A DNA stretch of 34,815 nt, taken from positions 1 through 34,815 of the forward strand of contig NZ_LMER01000004.1 of NCBI RefSeq assembly GCF_001426435.1, given 5' to 3'. Shown here piece by piece: positions 23,597 through 31,579 of the stretch. Within the stretch, counting starts at the first letter, position 1. Every line of letters starts with the position of its first letter. Both the position numbers and the translations under genes were made by a program. The DNA is from Angustibacter sp. Root456. Lineage in GTDB: Bacteria > Actinomycetota > Actinomycetes > Actinomycetales > Angustibacteraceae. The notes under the pieces are model-generated. The model was given only the letters and a program-made list of their open reading frames with translations. It ran no database searches and was not told the DNA's origin.

Positions 23597-24574
23597 TCAG
23601 CGAACGGCGGAGCCGGGCTGGAGCCCGTCGAGCAAGCCGAGCTCGGCCCGAGTGGGCAGACCCTCCCAGTCACCAGCGGTGCTCACGGCGAAGGCGCCCA
23701 GCGTGACGGCGCGGCGCAGCGCAGCTGGCGGTTCCAGGTCGTCGAGGAGCGCTGAGAGCAGCCCCGCGGTGAACGCGTCGCCGGCACCGAGGGTGTCGAC
23801 GGCGGTGACGGCGAGGGCTGCGGCGTCGTGCCGCTCGTCGGCCGTCGCCAGCGTCGCGCCCGCGGCGCCGCGCTTGACGGCGACGACCCGCGCCCCGGCA
23901 CCGAGCAGCGCCGTGACGGCTGCTTCCTCGTCGTGCCGCTCATCGCTGTCGGACGTGACGAGAGGCAGCTCGTCGTCCGAGGCGATGACGACGTCGGCGA
24001 GTGCGGCGAGGTCGCGCAGCGCCGCGTGGGCGCGGTCGCGCGACCAGAGACGCGAGCGGTAGTTGACGTCGAGGGACACCAGGACGCCGGCTTCCCGGGC
24101 GGTGCGGGCCGCGGCGAGCGTCGTCTCGCGGGCGGTGTCGGACAGGGCGGCCGTGATCCCGGTGAGGTGCAGGCAGCGCGCTCCGTCGTCCAGCGCCGCA
24201 CGCAGGTCCTCCTGCGAGAGAACGGATGCAGCCGACCCACTGCGCCGGTACTCCACGCGCGCGAGGTCGGCGGTGCGGGCTTCGACCACCATGAGACCCG
24301 TGGGTCGCTCGAGGTCGCGCACGACGTGCGTGACGTCGACCCCCTCGGCGCGCAGCTGGGTCCGCACGAGGTCGCCGAGCGGGTCAGCGCCGAGGCGCCC
24401 GACCCACCGCACCTGGTGGCCGAGTCGGGCCAGGCCGATGGCGACGTTCGACTCGGCACCGGCGAGGCGCGCGACGAGCGCGCTGCCCTGCGTGAGCGGG
24501 CCGGCGCACCGGAAGGCGACCATGGCCTCGCCGAACGTGAGGACGTCGACCCGTCGCTCTGGGTGGGCCGTCAC
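23597..24574 (-). CDS. kdgK: 2-keto-3-deoxygluconate kinase, PfkB family (325 aa)
   Basis: GTG 24574 shares a GTGA overlap with the aldolase stop. The protein starts with the ribokinase-type strand VDVLTFGEAMVAF and has the first PfkB signature region (GAESNVAIGLARLGHQVRWVGRLGADPLG). The second signature is DTLGAGDAFTAGLLS, where Asp of GAGD is the catalytic base. Kinases of this subgroup phosphorylate 2-keto-3-deoxygluconate or its galacto epimer to the 6-phosphate. Placed between an aldolase and two dehydratases, it is the natural middle step. It may act on both epimers, since only one kinase of this type is present. Confidence 0.87.
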   Translation of the reverse strand: MTAHPERRVDVLTFGEAMVAFRCAGPLTQGSALVARLAGAESNVAIGLARLGHQVRWVGRLGADPLGDLVRTQLRAEGVDVTHVVRDLERPTGLMVVEARTADLARVEYRRSGSAASVLSQEDLRAALDDGARCLHLTGITAALSDTARETTLAAARTAREAGVLVSLDVNYRSRLWSRDRAHAALRDLAALADVVIASDDELPLVTSDSDERHDEEAAVTALLGAGARVVAVKRGAAGATLATADERHDAAALAVTAVDTLGAGDAFTAGLLSALLDDLEPPAALRRAVTLGAFAVSTAGDWEGLPTRAELGLLDGLQPGSAVR

Positions 24575-25233
24575 GGCCGGGCCTCGCCCGCCGCGTCGAG
24601 GTAGGCGCGCGCCCGCCGGGCCAGCGCGTCGAGGTCGCCGCCCGCGGCCGCGTCCCCGAGCAGCGGTGATCCGACCCCGACACCGATCGCCCCTGCCCGC
24701 AGGAACGCCGTGGTGGCCGCGACGTCGACGCCACCGACAGCCATCAGCGCGATGCCGGGAAACGGGTCGCGCAACGCCTTCAGGTACGCCGGCCCGCCGA
24801 GCGAGGCGGGGAAGACCTTCACCGCCGCTGCGCCCTGCAGGTGGGCGGCCAGCACCTCGCTGGGGGTCAGTGCACCGGCCGCCACGGGCAGGTCGCGGCG
24901 TACGCACTCGGCCACGGACTCGGCCAGTGCCGGCGTCACGACGAACTGCGCGCCCGCGGCTTCGACGTCGGCGACGTCCCCCGCGGTCAGCACCGTGCCG
25001 GCGCCGACCAGGCGCCCTGCGTCGGCGCGGGCCACCACCTGCTCGATGGCGCGGCACGCGCCCGGCGTGGTGAGCGAGATCTCGAGCAGGTCGATGCCGG
25101 CGTCCAGCAGGCGCAGCGCCGGGGCCACCAGCGCCTCGCCGTCCGGGCCGCGAAGGATCGCCATGACCGGCGCCTGCGTCACCGCGTCGACGAACGCCTG
25201 CGAGCGGGCCGTCCGCTCGGGCTGCTGGCTCAT
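24571..25233 (-). CDS. eda: 2-dehydro-3-deoxy-phosphogluconate/galactonate aldolase (220 aa)
   Basis: ATG 25233 is used; GTG at 25239, overlapping the dgoD stop, is an alternative. This is a class I KDPG aldolase. The Schiff-base lysine is Lys139 in AAVKVFPAS, Glu51 lies in LEISLTTPGA, Arg28 in MAILRG, and GVGSPLL closes the barrel near the phosphate site. It cleaves the 6-phospho-2-keto-3-deoxy acid to pyruvate and glyceraldehyde-3-phosphate. KDPG and KDPGal versions cannot be told apart by eye, and the operon contains dehydratases for both series. Length is normal. Confidence 0.9.
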   Translation of the reverse strand: MSQQPERTARSQAFVDAVTQAPVMAILRGPDGEALVAPALRLLDAGIDLLEISLTTPGACRAIEQVVARADAGRLVGAGTVLTAGDVADVEAAGAQFVVTPALAESVAECVRRDLPVAAGALTPSEVLAAHLQGAAAVKVFPASLGGPAYLKALRDPFPGIALMAVGGVDVAATTAFLRAGAIGVGVGSPLLGDAAAGGDLDALARRARAYLDAAGEARP

Positions 25234-25235
25234 GG

Positions 25236-26384
25236 TCACCACTCCGCGAAGCTGCCGTCGGCGTGGCGCCACACCGGCCCGCGCCAGGCGTGACCGCGCT
25301 GGTCGGCCGCCCGCACGGCGTCCTCGTCGACGTCGATGCCGAGCCCGGGCGCCTCGAAGCGCTCGATGTGGCCGTCGACGAACGCGAACGGCTTCTGGTC
25401 CAGCAGGTAGTCGAGGACGTCGGCGCCCTGGTTGTAGTGGATGCCGATGCTCTGCTCCTGGATCAGGTAGTTCGGCGTCGCGAAGCCGACCTGCAGGCAT
25501 GCCGCCAGCGCGATGGGCCCCAGCGGGCAGTGCGGTGCGAGCTGGACGTCGAACGTCTCGGCCAGCGCGGCGATCTTGCGCACCTCGGTGATGCCTCCGG
25601 CGTGCGAGAGGTCAGGCTGGGCCACGGCGATTCCGGCCTGCAGCACGGGCAGGAACTCCTGCCGCGAGTACAACCGCTCCCCCGTCGAGACCGGCGTCGT
25701 GGTCGAGCGCACGAAGTCGCCGATGAGGTGCGAGTTCTCGGGCACCACCGGCTCCTCCAGGAAGAACGGGCGGTACGGCTCGAGCAGCGGCGCGACCCGG
25801 CGGGCGTTGGCCAGGGTGAACCGGCCGTGGAAGTCGACGGCCACGTCGCGGTGCTCGCCCAGCACCTCGCGGGCGGCCGCGACCCGCCGCACCACGCCAT
25901 CGAGCTCGGCCACCGAAGCCACGGGGCTCATCCGCCCGCTGGCGTTCATCTTCACGGCGGTCAGGCCGGCCTCGACCTGCTCGGCGATGTGGTCGGCCAC
26001 CTCCGCCGGCTCGTCGCCGCCCACCCAGCCGTACACGCGGATCCGGTCGCGCACCGGGCCGCCGAGCAGCTGGTGCACGGGGGCGCCGTAGTGCTTGCCC
26101 TTGAGGTCCCACAGCGCCTGGTCCAGGCCCGACACGGCACTGGCGAGGATCGGGCCGCCCCGGTAGAACGAGCCCTTGGTCATGACCTGCCAGTGGTCCT
26201 CGGTGCGCAGCGCGTCCTGGCCCACGAGCAGCTCGCTCAGCTGGTCGACGGCGGTGCGCACCGTCTCCGAGCGGCCCTCGCACGTCGCCTCACCCCAGCC
26301 CACCAGCCCGTCGTCGGTCTCGACCCGTACGAACAGCCAGCGCGGCGGCACCATGAACGTCTCGACCCGCTGAATCGTCGGCAT
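25236..26384 (-). CDS. dgoD: D-galactonate dehydratase-like enzyme (382 aa)
   Basis: ATG 26384 begins one base after the permease stop. At 382 aa it equals E. coli DgoD in length. Enolase-superfamily ligands are Asp184, Glu210 and Glu236; His186 (VDFHGRF) and His285 (APHCPLGP) are the catalytic pair, and QSIGIHYN is a DgoD-type block. It removes water from D-galactonate to give 2-keto-3-deoxy-D-galactonate. Together with the kinase and aldolase it makes a full De Ley-Doudoroff route. Related acid sugars cannot be excluded without assay. Confidence 0.88.
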   Translation of the reverse strand: MPTIQRVETFMVPPRWLFVRVETDDGLVGWGEATCEGRSETVRTAVDQLSELLVGQDALRTEDHWQVMTKGSFYRGGPILASAVSGLDQALWDLKGKHYGAPVHQLLGGPVRDRIRVYGWVGGDEPAEVADHIAEQVEAGLTAVKMNASGRMSPVASVAELDGVVRRVAAAREVLGEHRDVAVDFHGRFTLANARRVAPLLEPYRPFFLEEPVVPENSHLIGDFVRSTTTPVSTGERLYSRQEFLPVLQAGIAVAQPDLSHAGGITEVRKIAALAETFDVQLAPHCPLGPIALAACLQVGFATPNYLIQEQSIGIHYNQGADVLDYLLDQKPFAFVDGHIERFEAPGLGIDVDEDAVRAADQRGHAWRGPVWRHADGSFAEW

Positions 26385-26385
26385 G

Positions 26386-27204
26386 TCAGCCCTTCGTGGC
26401 GCCGGCGGTGAGACCGGAGACGATGTACTTCTGGGTGAAGAGCGCGATGACGATGATCGGCAGCGTCACCACCGTGGCGGCCGCCATGAGCCCACCCCAG
26501 TCGATGCTCGCGTACCCCACGAAGTTGAAGATGGCCACGGGCAGCGTCTTGGTCTGCGCGCCGGAGAGCACCAGCGCGAACATGAAGTTGTTCCAGGAGA
26601 AGATGAAGGCGAGGATCCCGCCGGTCGCGATGCCGGGCAGCGACAGCGGCAGGGTGATGCGGCGGAAGGCACCGATCGCGGTGAGCCCGTCGACGCGCGC
26701 GGCCTCCTCGAGCTCGAGGGGCAGGGAGTCGAAGAAGCCCATCATGATGTAGACGATGAGCGGCAGCGCCACGAACATGTGGCTCAGGATGAGCACGGTG
26801 TAGCCGCCGACCAGGTGCAGGTTCGAGAAGACGTAGAACCACGGCACGAGCAGTGAGACGCCGGGGATCACGCGGGCCATCAGCACCACGAGCGAGGACC
26901 GCCGCATGCTGAAGCGGCTCATCGAGTACGCCGCCGGCACCCCGAGGATCGACGAGATCACGGTCGAGGCGAACGCGACCCAGAAGCTGTTGACGATGTA
27001 CTGGACGTAGTTCGCCTGCTTGAGCACCTTGGCGTAGTGGTCGAGCGTCGGCGTGAAGAAGATGGCCTTGCCGGCGTCGTAGATGTCGACCGTGGTCTTG
27101 AACGACGCGAGCACCATCCAGACCAGCGGCCCGATGAGGGCCAGGACGACGACGACGAGGGCCACGACCCGGAAGACCGAGTACGGCGTGCGCTTGCGGG
27201 ACAT
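26386..27204 (-). CDS. Sugar ABC transporter permease, MalG type (272 aa)
   Basis: The ATG at 27204 overlaps the stop of the partner permease. There are six membrane helices, and the EAA loop (EEAARVDGLTAIGAFRRITLPLSLPG) contacts the ATPase. The C-terminal part ends at the conserved KYIVSGLTAGATKG of carbohydrate CUT1 permeases. It forms the import channel with the preceding permease for a sugar acid presented by the binding protein. No ATPase gene is present in the operon. Confidence 0.93.
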   Translation of the reverse strand: MSRKRTPYSVFRVVALVVVVLALIGPLVWMVLASFKTTVDIYDAGKAIFFTPTLDHYAKVLKQANYVQYIVNSFWVAFASTVISSILGVPAAYSMSRFSMRRSSLVVLMARVIPGVSLLVPWFYVFSNLHLVGGYTVLILSHMFVALPLIVYIMMGFFDSLPLELEEAARVDGLTAIGAFRRITLPLSLPGIATGGILAFIFSWNNFMFALVLSGAQTKTLPVAIFNFVGYASIDWGGLMAAATVVTLPIIVIALFTQKYIVSGLTAGATKG

Positions 27205-28208
27205 CAGGAGTCCTCCTTGCGACGCGCCGTGAGCACCCACATGGAGCCCACGATGATGAGGAAGAAGATGACGAGGACGGCCGACGCGATGCCGTACTCG
27301 TTGTAGTCGAAGCTGAGGCCGTAGGCGTAGACGTTGAGGGTCTCGACCTCGTGGAACGACCCACCGCCCTTGCCCTTGGTGGCGTAGAGGATGTCGAACG
27401 TCTTGATGGCGTCGATGCCGCGCAGCAGGATCGCGACGATCACCGTGGGCATGAGCATGGGCAGCGTGACGTACCGGAAGCGCTGCCAGCCCGTCGTCCC
27501 GTCGACCAACGCGGCCTCGTGCGGCTCCTCGGGCAGGGACGTCAGGCCCGCGAGCAAGATCAGCACCACCATCGGCGTCCACTGCCAGACGTCGATCATG
27601 GCCGTGGTCATCAGCGCGGTCTTCTGGCCGGAGAGCCAGGGCTGCGGGCCGATGCCGAACCACCCGAGCGCCTGGTTGGCGAAGCCGATGTTCGGGTCGA
27701 GGATCAGCCGCCACATCATGCCGACCGCGACCGGCGTGGCCACCAGCGGCAGCAGGATGGCTGCGCGCACCCACTTCTCGCCGCGGAACGGCTTCCACAG
27801 CAGCAGCGCGACGGCCATGCCCAGGACCACCTCGAACAGCAGCGCGACGCCGGTGAAGGCGACCGTGCGCCCGACGGCCGGCCAGAAGCGGTCGGTGTCG
27901 GTGAGCACGTCGAGGTAGTTGCCCAACCCGATGAAGGACTTGTCAGCCCGCACCGAGCCCTCGGCGTCGGTCAGGCTGAGGTACACCGTCCAGCCGACGG
28001 GGAAGATGATCAGCACGGCGACGAAGGCCATCGCCGGGCCGGCGAACAGCCACTTCATGTGCCGGTTCGCCCACCTCGCCCAGCCAGGGGTCGGCGCCGA
28101 ACGGGCTGGCGCCGCGTGGTGCGCCGGGGTCTGCACTGCCATGGGGTCTCCGTCGGCCGAGGCCGCACCGGCCGGGGCGGCTGGAGCCCCGGCCGGTGTC
28201 GGCGTCAC
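27204..28208 (-). CDS. Sugar ABC transporter permease, MalF type (334 aa)
   Basis: Two starts are possible. GTG 28208 gives a GTGA overlap with the binding-protein stop and a Pro/Ala-rich extension. ATG 28142 has GGAGA a few nt upstream and starts MAVQTPAHH. The body has six helices from about residue 53 (WLFAGPAMAFVAVLIIFPVGW). The EAA loop is EAALVDGTTGWQRFRYVTLPMLMP. It is the second half of the channel. The long GNYLDVLTDTDRFWPAVGRTVAF segment is typical of MalF-like permeases in actinobacteria. Confidence 0.92.
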   Translation of the reverse strand: MTPTPAGAPAAPAGAASADGDPMAVQTPAHHAAPARSAPTPGWARWANRHMKWLFAGPAMAFVAVLIIFPVGWTVYLSLTDAEGSVRADKSFIGLGNYLDVLTDTDRFWPAVGRTVAFTGVALLFEVVLGMAVALLLWKPFRGEKWVRAAILLPLVATPVAVGMMWRLILDPNIGFANQALGWFGIGPQPWLSGQKTALMTTAMIDVWQWTPMVVLILLAGLTSLPEEPHEAALVDGTTGWQRFRYVTLPMLMPTVIVAILLRGIDAIKTFDILYATKGKGGGSFHEVETLNVYAYGLSFDYNEYGIASAVLVIFFLIIVGSMWVLTARRKEDS

Positions 28209-29497
28209 TTGTTCTCGTCGTCCAGCAGAGCCTGGAACGCCTGCTGCGCCTTCTCGGCCGACGCCGCGACGTCCTGACCGGTGATCGCGTCGACGATCGG
28301 CTGACCGACGATCTCACGCGCCTCGGGCACCTTGATGACCAGCGGGCGGTCGTGTCCCACACCGTTCTTGGTGCTCACGGCGATGGCCGCGGCGAGGTCC
28401 TTCGGGTAGGTCGCGGTGCCCTCAGGGTTCTCCCACACCGACTGGCGAGCACCGGGGACGCCAGCCTTCTGGTTCGCGAGCACCATCTCCTTGCTCGTCG
28501 CCCACTTGATGAACTTCCAGGCGTTGTCCTTGTTCTTGGACTGCTCGTTGATGCCGAGCGCCCACGACGGCACGTTGTACGGCTTGGAGCCGGCCGGGCC
28601 CGCCGGGAACGGCGCGAAGCCCACGGTGTCGGAGACCTTCGACTTGGCCGGGTCGGTGGCGTTGGCGTAGAGCGAGTCAGCCTCGGTGTAGAACGCCGCC
28701 TTGCCCTGCGTGAAGATCGCCATGGCCTCGGGCCAGCTCATGTCGGTGCTGACGTTCTTGGGGCCGTAGTTCTTGATCAGGCCGCCGTAGAGCGCGTAGG
28801 CCTTCTTGGCGGCGTCGGTGTTGATCGCGGCCTTGCCGCTGTCGTCGATGAAGTCCCCGCCCATGCTGTACAGGAAGCTGGAGAACTGCGTCACCGCGGC
28901 GGACTTGCCGGTGCGGGCGACGAAGCCCGCGATGCCGGGGTTCTGCTGCGCGATCTTGGCGGCGTCCGCCTTGAGCTCGTCGAGCGTCTGCGGCGGCTGA
29001 GCGATCCCGGCCTTCTTCAGCAGGTCCTTGCGGTAGTACAGGACCTCCTGCTCGGTGATGAGCGGGACGCCGACGACCTTGTCCTTGAACGTGGTCGCGC
29101 CGACCGGGCCGTCCTGGAAGTCGTCCCAGTTCCAGTCCTTGGCCGACGTCACCTTGTCGGTGAGGTCCGCGAGGTACTTGTTCTTCGCGAACAGCTTCCC
29201 CTCCTGAAGCGGCCGATACATCATCACGTCGAGGTCCGAGGAGCCCGCGTTGAGCTTGACGTTGTACTGGTCGGAGAGCTGGTCCTCGCCGAGCTGGGTG
29301 ATCTCGACCTTCAGACCGCTGGACTTCTCGAACTCCGGCAGCGCCTTCTTGATGTTCTCGGTCCACACGTGGTTGGCCAGCGTGACCCGCACGGTCTTGG
29401 AGTCGGCGCTGTCACCGCTGTCCGAGCCCCCGCAGGCCGTCAGGCCCAGGGCCGTCGTCGCGGCCAGCGCGGCCGCCATGAGGGAGGTGCGTCTCAC
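28205..29497 (-). CDS. Sugar-binding lipoprotein of an ABC importer (430 aa)
   Basis: GTG 29497 has AAGGAGAG about 5 nt upstream. The lipoprotein signal MRRTSLMAAALAATTALGL ends at the lipobox LTAC with Cys22, followed by a GGSDSGDS linker. The mature domain is an extracellular solute-binding protein of family 1. Typical segments are VWTENIKKALPEFEKSSGLKV, DVMMYRPLQEGKL, VPLITEQEVLYYRKDLLKKAG and WKFIKWATSKEM. It delivers the sugar acid to the two permeases. It is the first operon gene and sits behind the regulated promoter at 29569-29598. Confidence 0.93.
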   Translation of the reverse strand: MRRTSLMAAALAATTALGLTACGGSDSGDSADSKTVRVTLANHVWTENIKKALPEFEKSSGLKVEITQLGEDQLSDQYNVKLNAGSSDLDVMMYRPLQEGKLFAKNKYLADLTDKVTSAKDWNWDDFQDGPVGATTFKDKVVGVPLITEQEVLYYRKDLLKKAGIAQPPQTLDELKADAAKIAQQNPGIAGFVARTGKSAAVTQFSSFLYSMGGDFIDDSGKAAINTDAAKKAYALYGGLIKNYGPKNVSTDMSWPEAMAIFTQGKAAFYTEADSLYANATDPAKSKVSDTVGFAPFPAGPAGSKPYNVPSWALGINEQSKNKDNAWKFIKWATSKEMVLANQKAGVPGARQSVWENPEGTATYPKDLAAAIAVSTKNGVGHDRPLVIKVPEAREIVGQPIVDAITGQDVAASAEKAQQAFQALLDDENK

Positions 29498-29547
29498 GGA
29501 TCTCTCCTTCGCATCATGGCCGCCCCGCCGTTGGAGCCGTCGCCAGC

Positions 29548-29564
29548 ACTAGTAGGACTAGTCC
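29548..29564. repeat. Paired ACTAGT repeats in the regulatory region
   Basis: ACTAGT occurs at 29548-29553 and 29557-29562, 9 bp apart; GGACTAGTCC (29555-29564) is a perfect 10-bp palindrome. It lies downstream of the minus-strand -10 box, in the 5' leader of the binding-protein mRNA. It could be a second operator. Confidence 0.4.
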
Positions 29565-29568
29565 GGCG

Positions 29569-29598
29569 ATCGTAGGTTGATACATCCGATGTATGCAA
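29569..29598 (-). promoter_or_regulatory. Sugar operon promoter with a 15-bp palindromic operator
   Basis: On the minus strand TTGCAT (29593-29598) and TACGAT (29569-29574) form -35 and -10 boxes with an 18-bp spacer. A perfect palindrome, ATACATC-C-GATGTAT at 29580-29594, fills the spacer, the ideal place for a repressor. FCD-type GntR regulators bind short palindromes of this kind, and the divergent regulator gene begins 34 bp away. A sugar acid or its keto-deoxy product is the likely inducer. Confidence 0.65.
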
Positions 29599-29615
29599 GC
29601 GATTCGGCGCATGGA

Positions 29616-29621
29616 TATGCT
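29616..29621 (+). promoter_or_regulatory. -10 element of the leaderless regulator gene
   Basis: TATGCT is followed by TTATCA and then the ATG at 29628. The operator at 29580-29594 lies just upstream, so the regulator probably controls itself too. Confidence 0.5.
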
Positions 29622-29627
29622 TTATCA

Positions 29628-30395
29628 ATGACGCCACCGAAGGCTTCCCTCTCGCCCACCGGCGGCGCGCCCAGCCTGCACGGCCGAGTGCTCGACCAGA
29701 TCGGGACGGCCATCTGCGGTGGCGACCTCGCCGCCGGCAGCGTGCTCTACATCGACGACCTGGCCGAGCGCTACGCGGTGTCGCGCTCGGTCGTGCGCGA
29801 GGCGCTGCGCGTGCTGTCGTCGATGGGCATGGTCGAGTCGCGCCGGCGCGTGGGCACGCAGATCCGCAGCGCCGCGCAGTGGAACGTGTACGACCCCCAG
29901 GTGATCCGCTGGCGCTTGGCCTCGCGCCAGCGCAACAGCCAGCTGCGCTCCATGACCGAGCTGCGCACCGCGGTCGAGCCACAAGCCGCACGCCTTGCCG
30001 CAGAACGCATCTCGCCGGACGCCGCCAGCGAGCTGGTGGGCACCGCGGCGAAGATGTGGGCAGCCGGTCAGAGCGACGACGAGGACGAGTTCCTGCGCCT
30101 GGACATCGAGTTCCACCGGCAGGTGCTGGCCGGGTCGGGGAACGAGATGTTCGTGAAGCTGAACGAGCTCGTCGCCGAGGTGCTGGCCGGACGTCACCAC
30201 TACGGCCTGATGCCGCACCACCCGCAGGCAGAGGCGCTGCGGCTGCACGCCGACGTCGCCCAGGCGGTGCAGCGCGGTGACGGCGAGCGCGCCCACCAGG
30301 CGATGGTGCGGATCATGGAGCAGGCGCTGGAGGAGATGAGGTCGATGTGGGCCGATGATCTGGCCGACGCCACGCCGGACGGCTCCGCTCGCTAG
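29628..30395 (+). CDS. FCD-domain GntR-family regulator (255 aa)
   Basis: The start is ATG 29628, 6 nt after TATGCT; in-frame starts from 29577 would run through the operator and are rejected. The winged-helix domain (about residues 17-80) includes YIDDLAERYAVSRSVVREALRVLSSMGMVESRRRVGTQI. The helical FCD domain (about 95-240) carries acidic and His residues for a metal near the ligand pocket (LDIEFHRQVL, ADVAQAV). FadR/UxuR-type regulators of this class repress sugar-acid operons and release DNA on binding the acid. It is divergent from the operon. The stop shares CTAG with the convergent SDR gene. Confidence 0.88.
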   Translation: MTPPKASLSPTGGAPSLHGRVLDQIGTAICGGDLAAGSVLYIDDLAERYAVSRSVVREALRVLSSMGMVESRRRVGTQIRSAAQWNVYDPQVIRWRLASRQRNSQLRSMTELRTAVEPQAARLAAERISPDAASELVGTAAKMWAAGQSDDEDEFLRLDIEFHRQVLAGSGNEMFVKLNELVAEVLAGRHHYGLMPHHPQAEALRLHADVAQAVQRGDGERAHQAMVRIMEQALEEMRSMWADDLADATPDGSAR

Positions 30396-31174
30396 CCCTC
30401 GCGGTGCACCTTGTGCGGTGCGGCCTGCGCGAGCGGCTTGACGACCACGAGGTCGATGTCGACGTGGGCCGGTCGCGTCGCGACCCAGGCGATCACGTCG
30501 GCGACGTCCTCGGCGAGCAACGGTTGCGACACCCCCTGGTAGACCGCGTCGGCGCGCTCGCGGTCACCGCCGAAGCGCACGAGCGAGAACTCCTCCGTGC
30601 GCACCATGCCCGGCGCCACCTCGCTGACCCGCACGGGTCGGCCGTTGAGCTCCAGGCGCAGCATCTGGCTGAGCGCGGCCTCGGCGTGCTTGGCGGCGAC
30701 GTAACCGCCGCCCTTCTCGTACGGCGTGTGACCGGCGATCGAGCCGGTGAAGACCACGTGGCCGCCGGCCCCGGCCGCCAGCGCGGGCAGCAGCGCCTTG
30801 ACCATCCGGACGGCGCCGAGGACGTTGACGTCGTACATGCGCTGCCAGTCCGACACCTCGGAGGACGCGACGTCGGCGAGCCCGAAGGCTCCCCCGGCGT
30901 TGTTGACCAGCAGCGCGACGTCGGGCAGCTCGGCGGCCAGCGCGGCCACGGACGCGTCGTCGGTCACGTCGAGCGTCACCGCCGTGATGGCGTCGTGCTC
31001 GGCGGCCAGGGCATCGAGACGGTCGCGTCGTCGAGCGGCCGCCACCACCTGGAAGCCTTCCGCCGCAAGGCGGACCGCCGTGGCGGCGCCGATCCCGCTG
31101 CTCGCGCCCGTGACGACGGCCACGCCTCGGCCCCGCGACGCCGCAGCGTCGCGGGGCCGAGGCGAAGGGCTCAC
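30392..31174 (-). CDS. Short-chain dehydrogenase/reductase (260 aa)
   Basis: The cofactor loop is VTGASSGIGAAT, the structural motif LLVNNAGGAFG, and the catalytic Tyr-Lys pair sits in GGGYVAAKHAEA with the Ser in FTGSIAGHTP. This is a classical SDR using NAD(P)H. The start is uncertain. GTG 31174 overlaps the preceding stop by GTGA but puts a 19-bp hairpin in codons 4-18. GTG 31123 gives MAVVTGASSG at the right distance from the Rossmann loop. The substrate is unknown, and sequence does not tie it to the sugar pathway. Confidence 0.88.
   Translation of the reverse strand: MSPSPRPRDAAASRGRGVAVVTGASSGIGAATAVRLAAEGFQVVAAARRRDRLDALAAEHDAITAVTLDVTDDASVAALAAELPDVALLVNNAGGAFGLADVASSEVSDWQRMYDVNVLGAVRMVKALLPALAAGAGGHVVFTGSIAGHTPYEKGGGYVAAKHAEAALSQMLRLELNGRPVRVSEVAPGMVRTEEFSLVRFGGDRERADAVYQGVSQPLLAEDVADVIAWVATRPAHVDIDLVVVKPLAQAAPHKVHREG
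31123..31164 (-). terminator. 19-bp perfect hairpin at the hesB-like/SDR junction
   Basis: 31123-31141 is an exact inverted copy of 31146-31164 with a 4-nt loop CGCA. The stem is 19 bp, nearly all GC. It starts 6 nt after the stop of the gene at 31171-31449 on the minus strand. It has no T-run, so it may be an intrinsic-type terminator without U-tract, an RNA-stabilising end, or a structure that hides the SDR ribosome binding region. Confidence 0.6.
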
Positions 31175-31449
31175 TGAGCTGCCGGTCCGGCCAGGAAGAA
31201 CGACACCTGGCCGTCGGTGACGCTGGCGTCCAGCGTCTGCTCCTCGAGCAGCTGGGAGGCCTGCGGCTCGACGAAGACGCGCACGCCCTCGTTGTCGATG
31301 ACGTCGTCACCCGGCATCGGGTCGCTGACGACGCTGAGCTCGAGGCCCTCGCCGCCGGGGGCGAGGCGTAGCCCGGCGTGCTCGGGTGCCTGGGGGGACT
31401 GGGTGAGGCCACGGACGACGTCCACGGCCTGGTCGGTCAGGGTGAGCAT
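31171..31449 (-). CDS. HesB/IscA-like protein lacking cysteine (92 aa)
   Basis: The ATG at 31449 has AGGAG about 6 nt upstream. It begins MLTLTDQAVDVVRGL and has the strand pattern AGLRLAPGGEGLELSVVSDPMPGDDVIDNEGVRVFVEPQASQLLE of the HesB/IscA fold. IscA proteins bind Fe or Fe-S through three conserved cysteines; this one has no Cys at all. Cysteine-free members are frequent in actinobacteria under the HesB name and cannot bind a cluster in the usual way. The function is unknown. It overlaps the long-start form of the SDR gene. Confidence 0.8.
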   Translation of the reverse strand: MLTLTDQAVDVVRGLTQSPQAPEHAGLRLAPGGEGLELSVVSDPMPGDDVIDNEGVRVFVEPQASQLLEEQTLDASVTDGQVSFFLAGPAAQ

Positions 31450-31521
31450 GAGCGCTCCTGTCCGTTGGGGATCCTTCGGGCCCTCCACCCTCATCACGGG
31501 TCGGGGGCCGACGTCAAACGC

Positions 31522-31553
31522 ACGCGCCCGGGCCGTGCTCGACCCGGGCGTGT
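31522..31553 (-). terminator. Terminator of the DUF5709 gene
   Basis: ACGCGCCCGGG pairs with CCCGGGCGTGT (11 bp with one G-T) around a 10-nt loop. It lies 27 nt beyond the stop at 31580. On the minus strand the stem is followed by a short TTTGACG, a weak T-tract. Confidence 0.5.
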
Positions 31554-31579
31554 CGTGGCACGATCCAGACCGCTGCGAG

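Noticed and set aside
22067-23755. Long open frame on the plus strand (562 codons) opposite the ManD and gntK genes
   Set aside because: It is antisense to strongly conserved enzymes, has a His/Arg/Gly-rich shadow composition, and shows no motif.
29577-29627. Upstream ATG starts for the FCD regulator
   Set aside because: They lie in the operator/promoter region and would add a poorly conserved tail; ATG 29628 has a matching -10 box.
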